Below are positions 1 to 14,100 of a stretch of 64,000 bases of DNA, in pieces (positions within the stretch are counted from its first letter, which is position 1; the number at the start of each line of letters is the position of its first letter). The notes beneath the pieces are model-generated. The model did no database searches and was not told the DNA's origin. It worked only from the letters and a program-made list of their open reading frames with translations. This DNA is from Skeletonema tropicum (Eukaryota > Bacillariophyta > Thalassiosirophyceae > Thalassiosirales > Thalassiosiraceae). Both the position numbers and the translations under genes were made by a program. The stretch covers positions 1-64,000 of the forward strand of contig CM074129.1 in the NCBI GenBank assembly GCA_037178625.1, given 5' to 3'.

Positions 1-3000
1 ACATACCAGCCAGCGGTGCAGCGGCAGGTGAAGATCAATCTAAAACCCAGAGATATTCTCGCCCAACTTGAACATGTTGTGTCAATCCGGTACTCGACTT
101 GTCCGATCACCTCAACGAGAGAAATGTTCACACCTATATACTGCGTAAGTGACTGTGCCAGGTGCATTGCTTCTGATTATGTACAACTCAAAAGAAGAGC
201 TAATACTGATTGTTCTTCTTGAAAAGAACGGTTTTGTAGTTGCTTTCATTTGTGAATAGCGGGCAAACTGGAACGCTGACGTCCCAGCCTCACAACTCAA
301 CAATCAAACTATCACAAGGCAGGATTGCATTTATCAGATGTTGTTTCTCTCTCTCTCGATCTAGATCTAGAGCTTCGATTCTTTCGGTAGTCATTCAATC
401 ATAAAGTTCTCAGGAAGAAGCTCTCTAAGCAACTTTCTATCTTTCATCTTCGTGTCGCTCTCCGCTGTGGCAGCTCGGCGCCCACGCAACTATTCAGTTT
501 CAGTTTGTCCGCACGGTGGCAGGCTCAGCTAGGCCTCTAGCTCTAGAGAGGTAGGGGGCAATTTCACGAGAGACAACGCTTGATACGATATGTTAGTTGC
601 TCGACTGTAACACAGCACTTGGCGCATTAGGTCATCTACCAAGCTATAGCATAGCTTGTAGAGATAGATGTGTCACGTCTATGCAATCCTGATCTGCTTC
701 TATGCTATCGTATCGTAGGCAAGTGTTTTGGGGCCACTACGCTACAGCGGCTCATTGCTACAGTGACAACGTTTGATACGATGGATGAAGTATCATCAGG
801 AGCATTGGCTAATGCCTCTCCAACACACATACAAGACTGTACCTTACGCTGAAGAATCTTGACCTCCTTACTACTTTCAAAGCACACAGACTCAGCACAT
901 TCTACGGGCTTGTCCTGCTGACAACAATAGATATCTTCAAATGACCAGTCTCTTCATCGTTGCCCCCTTCGAAGTAGAGAAGAGAAGTTCTTGCCATTGT
1001 TTGTAGGTAAGATGCGACGACTCAAGCGCAAGTCAAGTTCCACCATGAAGGTGAATGTGAATATGAGGGTGGGGCTGGGGCTGGGGCTGGGGCTGGGATG
1101 CCACCTCTTGCGTTTCAGAACGTCCTTGAAGGCAAAACGTGCGACCCCATGGAGCACGAATTGACAGTGGGGACTCATAGTGGATATGGATGCTTCGTAA
1201 AAAAGGAGGAGTGAAGAATTGGGTTGGTTTGGTTACAGCAAACAGAAGAGAGATGCGGCTCATGATGAACAAGCGTATGAATACGAGTACAGTCCCCTCC
1301 CGGCCCTGGATCCGATTAGTGATCGTCCCCTGAAATGTAATTGTGGCAACAATGAATATAATCTTTTCACTGGGAGCTTTGAAACTGCATTTGTACATAC
1401 CAGCCAGCGGTGCAGCGGCAGGTGAAGATCAATCTAAAACCAGAGATATTTCTCGCAACTTGAACATGTTGTGTCAATCCGGTACTCGACTTGTCCGATC
1501 ACCTCAACGAGAGAAATGTTCACACCTATATACTGCGTAAGTGACTGTGCAGGTGCATTGCTTCTGATTATGTACAACTCAAAAGAAGAGCTAATACTGA
1601 TTGTTCTTCTTGAAAAGAACGGTTGTAGTTGCTTTCATTTGTGAATAGCGGGCAAACTGACGCTGACGTCCCAGCCTCACAACTCACAATCAACTATCAC
1701 AAGGCAGGATTGCATTTATCAGATGTTGTTTCTCTCTCTCTCGATCTAGATCTAGAGCCTTCGATTCTTTCGGTAGTCATTCAATCATAAGTTCTCAGGA
1801 AGAAGCTCTCTAGCAACTTTCTATCTTTCATCTTCGTGTCGCTCTCCGCTGTGGCAGCTCGCGCCCACGCAACTATTCAGTTTCAGTTTGTCCGCACGGT
1901 GGCAGGCTCAGCTAGGCCTCTAGCTCTAGAGAGGTAGGGGGCAATTTCACGAGAGACAACGCTTGATACGATATGTTAGTTGCTCGACTGTAACACAGCA
2001 CTTGGCGGCATTAGGTCATCTACCAAGCTATAGCATAGCTTGTAGAGATAGATGTGTCACGTCTATGCAATCCTGATCTGCTTCTATGCTATCGTATCGT
2101 AGGCAAGTGTTTTGGGCCACTACGCTACAAGCGGCTCATTGCTACAGTGACAACGTTTGATACGATGGATGAAGTATCATCAGGAGCATTGGCTAATGCC
2201 TCTCCAACACACATACAAGACTGTACCTTACGCTGAAGAATCTTGACCTCCTTACTACTTTCAAAGCACACAGACTCAGCACATTCTACGGCTTGTCCTG
2301 CTGACAACAATAGATATCTTCAAATGACCAGTCTCTTCATCGTTGCCCCCTTCGAAGTAGAGAAGAGAAGTCTTGCCATTGTTTGTAGGTAAGATGCGAC
2401 GACTCAAGCGCAAGTCAAGTTCCACCATGAAGGTGAATGTGAATATGAGGGTGGGGCTGGGGCTGGGGCTGGGATGCCACCTCTTGCGTTTCAGAACGTC
2501 CTTGAAGGCAAAACGTGCGACCCCATGGAGCACGAATTGACAGTGGGACTCATAGTGGATATGGATGCTTCGTAAAAAGGAGGAGTGAAGAATTGGGTTG
2601 GTTTGGTTACAGCAAACAGAAGAGAGATGCGGCTCATGATGAACAAGCGTATGAATACGAGTACAGTCCCCTCCCGGCCCTGGATCCGATAGTGATCGTC
2701 CCCTGAAATGTAATTGTGGCAACAATGAATATAATCTTTTCACTGGGAGCTTTGAAACTGCATTTGTACATACCAGCCAGCGGTGCAGCGGCAGGTGAAG
2801 ATCAATCTAAACCAGAGATATTTCTCGCAACTTTGAACATGTTGTGTCAATCCGGTACTCGACTTGTCCGATCACCTCAACGAGAGAAATGTTCACACCT
2901 ATATACTGCGTAAGTGACTGTGCAGGTGCATTGCTTCTGATTATGTACAACTCAAAAGAAGAGCTAATACTGATTGTTCTTCTTGAAAAGAACGGTTGTA

Positions 3001-6000
3001 GTTGCTTTCATTTGTGAATAGCGGGCAAACTGACGCTGACGTCCCAGCCTCACAATCACAACTATCACAAGGAGGATTGCATTTATCAGATGTTGTTTTC
3101 TCTCTCGATCTAGATCTAGAGCCTTCGATTCTTTCGGTAGTCATTCAATCATAAGATCTCAGGAAGAAGCTCTCTAGCAACTTTCTATCTTTCATCTTCG
3201 TGTCGCTCTCCGCTGTGGCAGCTCGCGCCCACGCAACTATTCACAGTTTCAGTTTGTCCGCACGGTGGCAGGCTCAGCTAGGCCTCTAGCTCTAGAGAGG
3301 TAGGGGGCAATTTCACGAGAGACAACGCTTGATACGATATGTTAGTTGCTCGACTGTAACACAGCACTTGGCGGCATTAGGTCATCTACCAAGCTATAGC
3401 ATAGCTTGTAGAGATAGATGTGTCACGTCTATGCAATCCTGATCTGCTTCTATGCTATCGTATCGTAGGCAAGTGTTTTGGGCCACTACGCTACAAGCGG
3501 CTCATTGCTACAGTGACAACGTTTGATACGATAGATGAAGTATCATCAGGAGCATTGGCTAATGCCTCTCCAACACACAAGACTGTACCTTACGCTGAAG
3601 AATCTTGACCTCCTTACTACTTTCAAAGCACACAGACTCAGCACATTCTACGGCTTGTCCTGCTGACAACAATAGATATCTTCAAATGACCAGTCTCTTC
3701 ATCGTTGCCCCCTTCGAAGTAGAGAAGAGAAGTCTTGTCATTGTTTGTAGGTAAGATGCGACGACTCAAGCGCAAGTCAAGTTCCACCATGAAGGTGAAT
3801 GTGAATATGAGGGTGGGGCTGGGGCTGGGGGGGCTGGGATGCCACCTCTTGCGTTTCAGAACGTCCTTGAAGGCAAAACGTGCGACCCCATGGAGCACGA
3901 ATTGACAGTGGGACTCATAGTGGATATGGATGCTTCGTAAGAAAGGAGGAGTGAAGAATTGGGTTGGTTTGGTTACAGCAAACAGAAGAGAGATGCGGCT
4001 CATGATGAACAAGCGTATGAATACGAGTACAGTCCCCTCCCGGCCCTGGATCCGATGTGATCGTCCCCTGAAATGTAATTGTGGCAACAATGAATATAAT
4101 CTTTTCACTGGGAGCTTTGAAACTGCATTTGTACATACCAGCCAGCGGTGCAGCGGCAGGTGAAGATCAATCTAAACCAGAGATATTTCTCGCAACTTTA
4201 ACATGTTGTGTCAATCCGGTACTCGACTTGTCCGATCACCTCAACGAGAGAAATGTTCACACCTATATACTGCGTAAGTGACTGTGCAGGTGCATTGCTT
4301 CTGATTATGTACAACTCAAAAGAAGAGCTAATACTGATTGTTCTTCTTGAAAAGAACGGTTGTAGTTGCTTTCATTTGTGAATAGCGGGCAAACTGACGC
4401 TGACGTCCCAGCCTCACAATCAACTATCACAAGGTAGGATTGCATTTATCAGATGTTGTTTCTCTCTCGATCTAGATCTAGAGCCTTCGATTCTTTCGGT
4501 AGTCATTCAATCATAAGATCTCAGGAAGAAGCTCTCTAGCAACTTTCTATCTTTCATCTTCGTGTCGCTCTCCGCTGTGGCAGCTCGCGCCCACGCAACT
4601 ATTCACGTTTCAGTTTGTCCGCACGGTGGCAGGCTCATGCTAGGCCTCTAGCTCTAGAGAGGTAGGGGGCAATTTCACGAGAGACAACGCTTGATACGAT
4701 ATGTTAGTTGCTCGACTGTAACACAGCACTTGGCGGCATTAGGTCATCTACCAAGCTATAGCATAGCTTGTAGAGATAGATGTGTCACGTCTATGCAATC
4801 CTGATCTGCTTCTATGCTATCGTATCGTAGGCAAGTGTTTTGGGCCACTACGCTACAAGCGGCTCATTGCTACAGTGACAACGTTTGATACGATAGATGA
4901 AGTATCATCAGGAGCATTGGCTAATGCCTCTCCAACACACAAGACTGTACCTTACGCTGAAGAATCTTGACCTCCTTACTACTTTCAAAGCACACAGACT
5001 CAGCACATTCTACGAGCTTGTCCTGCTGACAACAATAGATATCTTCAAATGACCAGTCTCTTCATCGTTGCCCCCTTCGAAGTAGAGAAGAGAAGTCTTG
5101 TCATTGTTTGTAGGTAAGATGCGACGACTCAAGCGCAAGTCAAGTTCCACCATGAAGGTGAATGTGAATATGAGGGTGGGGCTGGGGCTGGGATGCCACC
5201 TCTTGCGTTTCAGAACGTCCTTGAAGGCAAAACGTGCGACCCCATGGAGCACGAATTGACAGTGGGACTCATAGTGGATATGGATGCTTCGTAAGAAAGG
5301 AGGAGTGAAGAATTGGGTTGGTTTGGTTACAGCAAACAGAAGAGAGATGCGGCTCATGACGAACAAGCGTATGAATACGAGTACAGTCCCCTCCCGGCCC
5401 TGGATCCGATTGTGATCGTCCCCTGAAATGTAATTGTGGCAACAATGAATATAATCTTTTCACTGGGAGCTTTGAAACTGCATTTGTACATACCAGCCAG
5501 CGGTGCAGCGGCAGGTGAAGATCAATCTAAACCAGAGATATTTCTCGCAACTTTAACATGTTGTGTCAATCCGGTACTCGACTTGTCCGATCACCTCAAC
5601 GAGAGAAATGTTCACACCTATATACTGCGTAAGTGACTGTGCAGGTGCATTGCTTCTGATTATGTACAACTCAAAAGAAGAGCTAATACTGATTGTTCTT
5701 CTTGAAAAGAACGGTTGTAGTTGCTTTCATTTGTGAATAGCGGGCAAACTGACGCTGACGTCCCAGCCTCACAATCAACTATCACAAGGTAGGATTGCAT
5801 TTATCAGATGTTGTTTCTCTCTCTCGATCTAGATCTAGAGCCTTCGATTCTTTCGTTAGTCATCCAATCATAAGATCTCAGGAAGAAGCTCTCTAGCAAC
5901 TTTCTATCTTTCATCTTCGTGTCGCTCTCCGCTGTGGCAGCTCGCGCCCACGCAACTATTCACTTTCAGTTTGTCCGCACGGTGGCAGGCTCAGCTAGGC

Positions 6001-7825
6001 CTCTAGCTCTAGAGAGGTAGGGGGCAATTTCACGAGAGACAACGCTTGATACGATATGTTAGTTGCTCGACTGTAACACAGCACTTGGCGGCATTAGGTC
6101 ATCTACCAAGCTATAGCATAGCTTGTAGAGATAGATGTGTCACGTCTATGCAATCCTGATCTGCTTCTATGCTATCGTATCGTAGGCAAGTGTTTTGGGC
6201 CACTACGCTACAAGCGGCTCATTGCTACAGTGACAACGTTTGATACGATAGATGAAGTATCATCAGGAGCATTGGCTAATGCCTCTCCAACACACAAGAC
6301 TGTACCTTACGCTGAAGAATCTTGACCTCCTTACTACTTTCAAAGCACACAGACTCAGCACATTCTACGAGCTTGTCCTGCTGACAACAATAGATATCTT
6401 CAAATGACCAGTCTCTTCATCGTTGCCCCCTTCGAAGTAGAGAAGAGAAGTCTTGTCATTGTTTGTAGGTAAGATGCGACGACTCAAGCGCAAGTCAAGT
6501 TCCACCATGAAGGTGAATGTGAATATGAGGGTGGGGCTGGGGCTGGGATGCCACCTCTTGCGTTTCAGAACGTCCTTGAAGGCAAAACGTGCGACCCCAT
6601 GGAGCACGAATTGACAGTGGGACTCATAGTGGATATGGATGCTTCGTAAGAAAGGAGGAGTGAAGAATTGGGTTGGTTTGGTTACAGCAAACAGAAGAGA
6701 GATGCGGCTCATGACGAACAAGCGTATGAATACGAGTACAGTCCCCTCCCGGCCCTGGATCCGATTGTGATCGTCCCCTGAAATGTAATTGTGGCAACAA
6801 TGAATATAATCTTTTCACTGGGAGCTTTGAAACTGCATTTGTACATACCAGCCAGCGGTGCAGCGGCAGGTGAAGATCAATCTAAACCAGAGATATTTCT
6901 CGCAACTTTAACATGTTGTGTCAATCCGGTACTCGACTTGTCCGATCACCTCAACGAGAGAAATGTTCACACCTATATACTGCGTAAGTGACTGTGCAGG
7001 TGCATTGCTTCTGATTATGTACAACTCAAAAGAAGAGCTAATACTGATTGTTCTTCTTGAAAAGAACGGTTGTAGTTGCTTTCATTTGTGAATAGCGGGC
7101 AAACTGACGCTGACGTCCCAGCCTCACAATCAACTATCACAAGGTAGGATTGCATTTATCAGATGTTGTTTCTCTCTCGATCTAGATCTAGAGCCTTCGA
7201 TTCTTTCGTTAGTCATCCAATCATAAGATCTCAGGAAGAAGCTCTCTAGCAACTTTCTATCTTTCATCTTCGTGTCGCTCTCCGCTGTGGCAGCTCGCGC
7301 CCACGCAACTATTCACTTTCAGTTTGTCCGCACGGTGGCAGGCTCTGCTAGGCCTCTAGCTCTAGAGAGGTAGGGGGCAATTTCACGAGAGACAACGCTT
7401 GATACGATATGTTAGTTGCTCGACTGTAACACAGCACTTGGCGGCATTAGGTCATCTACCAAGCTATAGCATAGCTTGTAGAGATAGATGTGTCACGTCT
7501 ATGCAATCCTGATCTGCTTCTATGCTATCGTATCGTAGGCAAGTGTTTTGGGCCACTACGCTACAAGCGGCTCATTGCTACAGTGACAACGTTTGATACG
7601 ATAGATGAAGTATCATCAGGAGCATTGGCTAATGCCTCTCCAACACACAAGACTGTACCTTACGCTGAAGAATCTTGACCTCCTTACTACTTTCAAAGCA
7701 CACAGACTCAGCACATTCTACGAGCTTGTCCTGCTGACAACAATAGATATCTTCAAATGACCAGTCTCTTCATCGTTGCCCCCTTCGAAGTAGAGAAGAG
7801 AAGTCTTGTCATTGTTTGTAGGTAA

Positions 7826-8134
7826 GATGCGACGACTCAAGCGCAAGTCAAGTTCCACCATGAAGGTGAATGTGAATATGAGGGTGGGGCTGGGGCTGGG
7901 ATGCCACCTCTTGCGTTTCAGAACGTCCTTGAAGGCAAAACGTGCGACCCCATGGAGCACGAATTGACAGTGGGACTCATAGTGGATATGGATGCTTCGT
8001 AAGAAAGGAGGAGTGAAGAATTGGGTTGGTTTGGTTACAGCAAACAGAAGAGAGATGCGGCTCATGACGAACAAGCGTATGAATACGAGTACAGTCCCCT
8101 CCCGGCCCTGGATCCGATTGTGATCGTCCCCTGA
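7826..8134 (+). other. Spliceable open frame inside the satellite monomer (representative copy)
   Basis: In this monomer an open frame runs from 7826 to 7998 and reaches a GTAAGA donor. A 42-bp putative intron (7999-8040) ends in TTGGTTACAG, and the downstream exon (8041-8134) continues in frame to a TGA. The conceptual product is acidic, with ...EGECEYEGGAGAGMPP..., then ...MEHELTVGLIVDMDAS joined to KQKRDAAHDEQAYEYEY.... Without the splice the frame stops at the donor itself (TAA). Length variants in the Gly/Ala-coding G tract of other copies (+12, +6, +9, 0 bp) all keep the frame. There is no ATG at the left end, and 42 bp is very short for an intron. It may be a captured exon pair rather than a gene. 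Confidence 0.3.
7882..7900 (+). other. G-quadruplex-type motif in each satellite monomer
   Basis: The tract GGGTGGGGCTGGGGCTGGG has four runs of three or more G separated by one- or two-base loops, which fits the general G-quadruplex pattern. It occurs once per monomer at the same place. The leftmost copies have extra GGGGCT units: four GCT steps near 1070-1100, three near 2450-2475, and a GGGGGGG run near 3812-3838. The other copies have two. Confidence 0.6.
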
Positions 8135-11100
8135 AATGTAATTGTGGCAACAATGAATATAATCTTTTCACTGGGAGCTTTGAAACTGCATTTGTACATA
8201 CCAGCCAGCGGTGCAGCGGCAGGTGAAGATCAATCTAAACCAGAGATATTTCTCGCAACTTTAACATGTTGTGTCAATCCGGTACTCGACTTGTCCGATC
8301 ACCTCAACGAGAGAAATGTTCACACCTATATACTGCGTAAGTGACTGTGCAGGTGCATTGCTTCTGATTATGTACAACTCAAAAGAAGAGCTAATACTGA
8401 TTGTTCTTCTTGAAAAGAACGGTTGTAGTTGCTTTCATTTGTGAATAGCGGGCAAACTGACGCTGACGTCCCAGCCTCACAATCAACTATCACAAGGTAG
8501 GATTGCATTTATCAGATGTTGTTTCTCTCTCGATCTAGATCTAGAGCCTTCGATTCTTTCGTTAGTCATCCAATCATAAGATCTCAGGAAGAAGCTCTCT
8601 AGCAACTTTCTATCTTTCATCTTCGTGTCGCTCTCCGCTGTGGCAGCTCGCGCCCACGCAACTATTCACTTTCAGTTTGTCCGCACGGTGGCAGGCTCTG
8701 CTAGGCCTCTAGCTCTAGAGAGGTAGGGGGCAATTTCACGAGAGACAACGCTTGATACGATATGTTAGTTGCTCGACTGTAACACAGCACTTGGCGGCAT
8801 TATGTCATCTACCAAGCTATAGCATAGCTTGTAGAGATAGATGTGTCACGTCTATGCAATCCTGATCTGCTTCTATGCTATCGTATCGTAGGCAAGTGTT
8901 TTGGGCCACTACGCTACAAGCGGCTCATTGCTACAGTGACAACGTTTGATACGATAGATGAAGTATCATCAGGAGCATTGGCTAATGCCTCTCCAACACA
9001 CAAGACTGTACCTTACGCTGAAGAATCTTGACCTCCTTACTACTTTCAAAGCACACAGACTCAGCACATTCTACGAGCTTGTCCTGCTGACAACAATAGA
9101 TATCTTCAAATGACCAGTCTCTTCATCGTTGCCCCCTTCGAAGTAGAGAAGAGAAGTCTTGTCATTGTTTGTAGGTAAGATGCGACGACTCAAGCGCAAG
9201 TCAAGTTCCACCATGAAGGTGAATGTGAATATGAGGGTGGGGCTGGGGCTGGGATGCCACCTCTTGCGTTTCAGAACGTCCTTGAAGGCAAAACGTGCGA
9301 CCCCATGGAGCACGAATTGACAGTGGGACTCATAGTGGATATGGATGCTTCGTAAGAAAGGAGGAGTGAAGAATTGGGTTGGTTTGGTTACAGCAAACAG
9401 AAGAGAGATGCGGCTCATGACGAACAAGCGTATGAATACGAGTACAGTCCCCTCCCGGCCCTGGATCCGATTGTGATCGTCCCCTGAAATGTAATTGTGG
9501 CAACAATGAATATAATCTTTTCACTGGGAGCTTTGAAACTGCATTTGTACATACCAGCCAGCGGTGCAGCGGCAGGTGAAGATCAATCTAAACCAGAGAT
9601 ATTTCTCGCAACTTTAACATGTTGTGTCAATCCGGTACTCGACTTGTCCGATCACCTCAACGAGAGAAATGTTCACACCTATATACTGCGTAAGTGACTG
9701 TGCAGGTGCATTGCTTCTGATTATGTACAACTCAAAAGAAGAGCTAATACTGATTGTTCTTCTTGAAAAGAACGGTTGTAGTTGCTTTCATTTGTGAATA
9801 GCGGGCAAACTGACGCTGACGTCCCAGCCTCACAATCAACTATCACAAGGTAGGATTGCATTTATCAGATGTTGTTTCTCTCTCGATCTAGATCTAGAGC
9901 CTTCGATTCTTTCGTTAGTCATCCAATCATAAGATCTCAGGAAGAAGCTCTCTAGCAACTTTCTATCTTTCATCTTCGTGTCGCTCTCCGCTGTGGCAGC
10001 TCGCGCCCACGCAACTATTCACTTTCAGTTTGTCCGCACGGTGGCAGGCTCTGCTAGGCCTCTAGCTCTAGAGAGGTAGGGGGCAATTTCACGAGAGACA
10101 ACGCTTGATACGATATGTTAGTTGCTCGACTGTAACACAGCACTTGGCGGCATTATGTCATCTACCAAGCTATAGCATAGCTTGTAGAGATAGATGTGTC
10201 ACGTCTATGCAATCCTGATCTGCTTCTATGCTATCGTATCGTAGGCAAGTGTTTTGGGCCACTACGCTACAAGCGGCTCATTGCTACAGTGACAACGTTT
10301 GATACGATAGATGAAGTATCATCAGGAGCATTGGCTAATGCCTCTCCAACACACAAGACTGTACCTTACGCTGAAGAATCTTGACCTCCTTACTACTTTC
10401 AAAGCACACAGACTCAGCACATTCTACGAGCTTGTCCTGCTGACAACAATAGATATCTTCAAATGACCAGTCTCTTCATCGTTGCCCCCTTCGAAGTAGA
10501 GAAGAGAAGTCTTGTCATTGTTTGTAGGTAAGATGCGACGACTCAAGCGCAAGTCAAGTTCCACCATGAAGGTGAATGTGAATATGAGGGTGGGGCTGGG
10601 GCTGGGATGCCACCTCTTGCGTTTCAGAACGTCCTTGAAGGCAAAACGTGCGACCCCATGGAGCACGAATTGACAGTGGGACTCATAGTGGATATGGATG
10701 CTTCGTAAGAAAGGAGGAGTGAAGAATTGGGTTGGTTTGGTTACAGCAAACAGAAGAGAGATGCGGCTCATGACGAACAAGCGTATGAATACGAGTACAG
10801 TCCCCTCCCGGCCCTGGATCCGATTGTGATCGTCCCCTGAAATGTAATTGTGGCAACAATGAATATAATCTTTTCACTGGGAGCTTTGAAACTGCATTTG
10901 TACATACCAGCCAGCGGTGCAGCGGCAGGTGAAGATCAATCTAAACCAGAGATATTTCTCGCAACTTTAACATGTTGTGTCAATCCGGTACTCGACTTGT
11001 CCGATCACCTCAACGAGAGAAATGTTCACACCTATATACTGCGTAAGTGACTGTGCAGGTGCATTGCTTCTGATTATGTACAACTCAAAAGAAGAGCTAA

Positions 11101-14100
11101 TACTGATTGTTCTTCTTGAAAAGAACGGTTGTAGTTGCTTTCATTTGTGAATAGCGGGCAAACTGACGCTGACGTCCCAGCCTCACAATCAACTATCACA
11201 AGGTAGGATTGCATTTATCAGATGTTGTTTCTCTCTCGATCTAGATCTAGAGCCTTCGATTCTTTCGTTAGTCATCCAATCATAAGATCTCAGGAAGAAG
11301 CTCTCTAGCAACTTTCTATCTTTCATCTTCGTGTCGCTCTCCGCTGTGGCAGCTCGCGCCCACGCAACTATTCACTTTCAGTTTGTCCGCACGGTGGCAG
11401 GCTCTGCTAGGCCTCTAGCTCTAGAGAGGTAGGGGGCAATTTCACGAGAGACAACGCTTGATACGATATGTTAGTTGCTCGACTGTAACACAGCACTTGG
11501 CGGCATTAGGTCATCTACCAAGCTATAGCATAGCTTGTAGAGATAGATGTGTCACGTCTATGCAATCCTGATCTGCTTCTATGCTATCGTATCGTAGGCA
11601 AGTGTTTTGGGCCACTACGCTACAAGCGGCTCATTGCTACAGTGACAACGTTTGATACGATAGATGAAGTATCATCAGGAGCATTGGCTAATGCCTCTCC
11701 AACACACAAGACTGTACCTTACGCTGAAGAATCTTGACCTCCTTACTACTTTCAAAGCACACAGACTCAGCACATTCTACGAGCTTGTCCTGCTGACAAC
11801 AATAGATATCTTCAAATGACCAGTCTCTTCATCGTTGCCCCCTTCGAAGTAGAGAAGAGAAGTCTTGTCATTGTTTGTAGGTAAGATGCGACGACTCAAG
11901 CGCAAGTCAAGTTCCACCATGAAGGTGAATGTGAATATGAGGGTGGGGCTGGGGCTGGGATGCCACCTCTTGCGTTTCAGAACGTCCTTGAAGGCAAAAC
12001 GTGCGACCCCATGGAGCACGAATTGACAGTGGGACTCATAGTGGATATGGATGCTTCGTAAGAAAGGAGGAGTGAAGAATTGGGTTGGTTTGGTTACAGC
12101 AAACAGAAGAGAGATGCGGCTCATGACGAACAAGCGTATGAATACGAGTACAGTCCCCTCCCGGCCCTGGATCCGATTGTGATCGTCCCCTGAAATGTAA
12201 TTGTGGCAACAATGAATATAATCTTTTCACTGGGAGCTTTGAAACTGCATTTGTACATACCAGCCAGCGGTGCAGCGGCAGGTGAAGATCAATCTAAACC
12301 AGAGATATTTCTCGCAACTTTAACATGTTGTGTCAATCCGGTACTCGACTTGTCCGATCACCTCAACGAGAGAAATGTTCACACCTATATACTGCGTAAG
12401 TGACTGTGCAGGTGCATTGCTTCTGATTATGTACAACTCAAAAGAAGAGCTAATACTGATTGTTCTTCTTGAAAAGAACGGTTGTAGTTGCTTTCATTTG
12501 TGAATAGCGGGCAAACTGACGCTGACGTCCCAGCCTCACAATCAACTATCACAAGGTAGGATTGCATTTATCAGATGTTGTTTCTCTCTCGATCTAGATC
12601 TAGAGCCTTCGATTCTTTCGTTAGTCATCCAATCATAAGATCTCAGGAAGAAGCTCTCTAGCAACTTTCTATCTTTCATCTTCGTGTCGCTCTCCGCTGT
12701 GGCAGCTCGCGCCCACGCAACTATTCACTTTCAGTTTGTCCGCACGGTGGCAGGCTCTGCTAGGCCTCTAGCTCTAGAGAGGTAGGGGGCAATTTCACGA
12801 GAGACAACGCTTGATACGATATGTTAGTTGCTCGACTGTAACACAGCACTTGGCGGCATTAGGTCATCTACCAAGCTATAGCATAGCTTGTAGAGATAGA
12901 TGTGTCACGTCTATGCAATCCTGATCTGCTTCTATGCTATCGTATCGTAGGCAAGTGTTTTGGGCCACTACGCTACAAGCGGCTCATTGCTACAGTGACA
13001 ACGTTTGATACGATAGATGAAGTATCATCAGGAGCATTGGCTAATGCCTCTCCAACACACAAGACTGTACCTTACGCTGAAGAATCTTGACCTCCTTACT
13101 ACTTTCAAAGCACACAGACTCAGCACATTCTACGAGCTTGTCCTGCTGACAACAATAGATATCTTCAAATGACCAGTCTCTTCATCGTTGCCCCCTTCGA
13201 AGTAGAGAAGAGAAGTCTTGTCATTGTTTGTAGGTAAGATGCGACGACTCAAGCGCAAGTCAAGTTCCACCATGAAGGTGAATGTGAATATGAGGGTGGG
13301 GCTGGGGCTGGGATGCCACCTCTTGCGTTTCAGAACGTCCTTGAAGGCAAAACGTGCGACCCCATGGAGCACGAATTGACAGTGGGACTCATAGTGGATA
13401 TGGATGCTTCGTAAGAAAGGAGGAGTGAAGAATTGGGTTGGTTTGGTTACAGCAAACAGAAGAGAGATGCGGCTCATGACGAACAAGCGTATGAATACGA
13501 GTACAGTCCCCTCCCGGCCCTGGATCCGATTGTGATCGTCCCCTGAAATGTAATTGTGGCAACAATGAATATAATCTTTTCACTGGGAGCTTTGAAACTG
13601 CATTTGTACATACCAGCCAGCGGTGCAGCGGCAGGTGAAGATCAATCTAAACCAGAGATATTTCTCGCAACTTTAACATGTTGTGTCAATCCGGTACTCG
13701 ACTTGTCCGATCACCTCAACGAGAGAAATGTTCACACCTATATACTGCGTAAGTGACTGTGCAGGTGCATTGCTTCTGATTATGTACAACTCAAAAGAAG
13801 AGCTAATACTGATTGTTCTTCTTGAAAAGAACGGTTGTAGTTGCTTTCATTTGTGAATAGCGGGCAAACTGACGCTGACGTCCCAGCCTCACAATCAACT
13901 ATCACAAGGTAGGATTGCATTTATCAGATGTTGTTTCTCTCTCGATCTAGATCTAGAGCCTTCGATTCTTTCGTTAGTCATCCAATCATAAGATCTCAGG
14001 AAGAAGCTCTCTAGCAACTTTCTATCTTTCATCTTCGTGTCGCTCTCCGCTGTGGCAGCTCGCGCCCACGCAACTATTCACTTTCAGTTTGTCCGCACGG

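Noticed and set aside
1..300. Telomere at the left edge
   Set aside because: No TTAGGG/CCCTAA-type repeat is present; the window simply starts inside a monomer.
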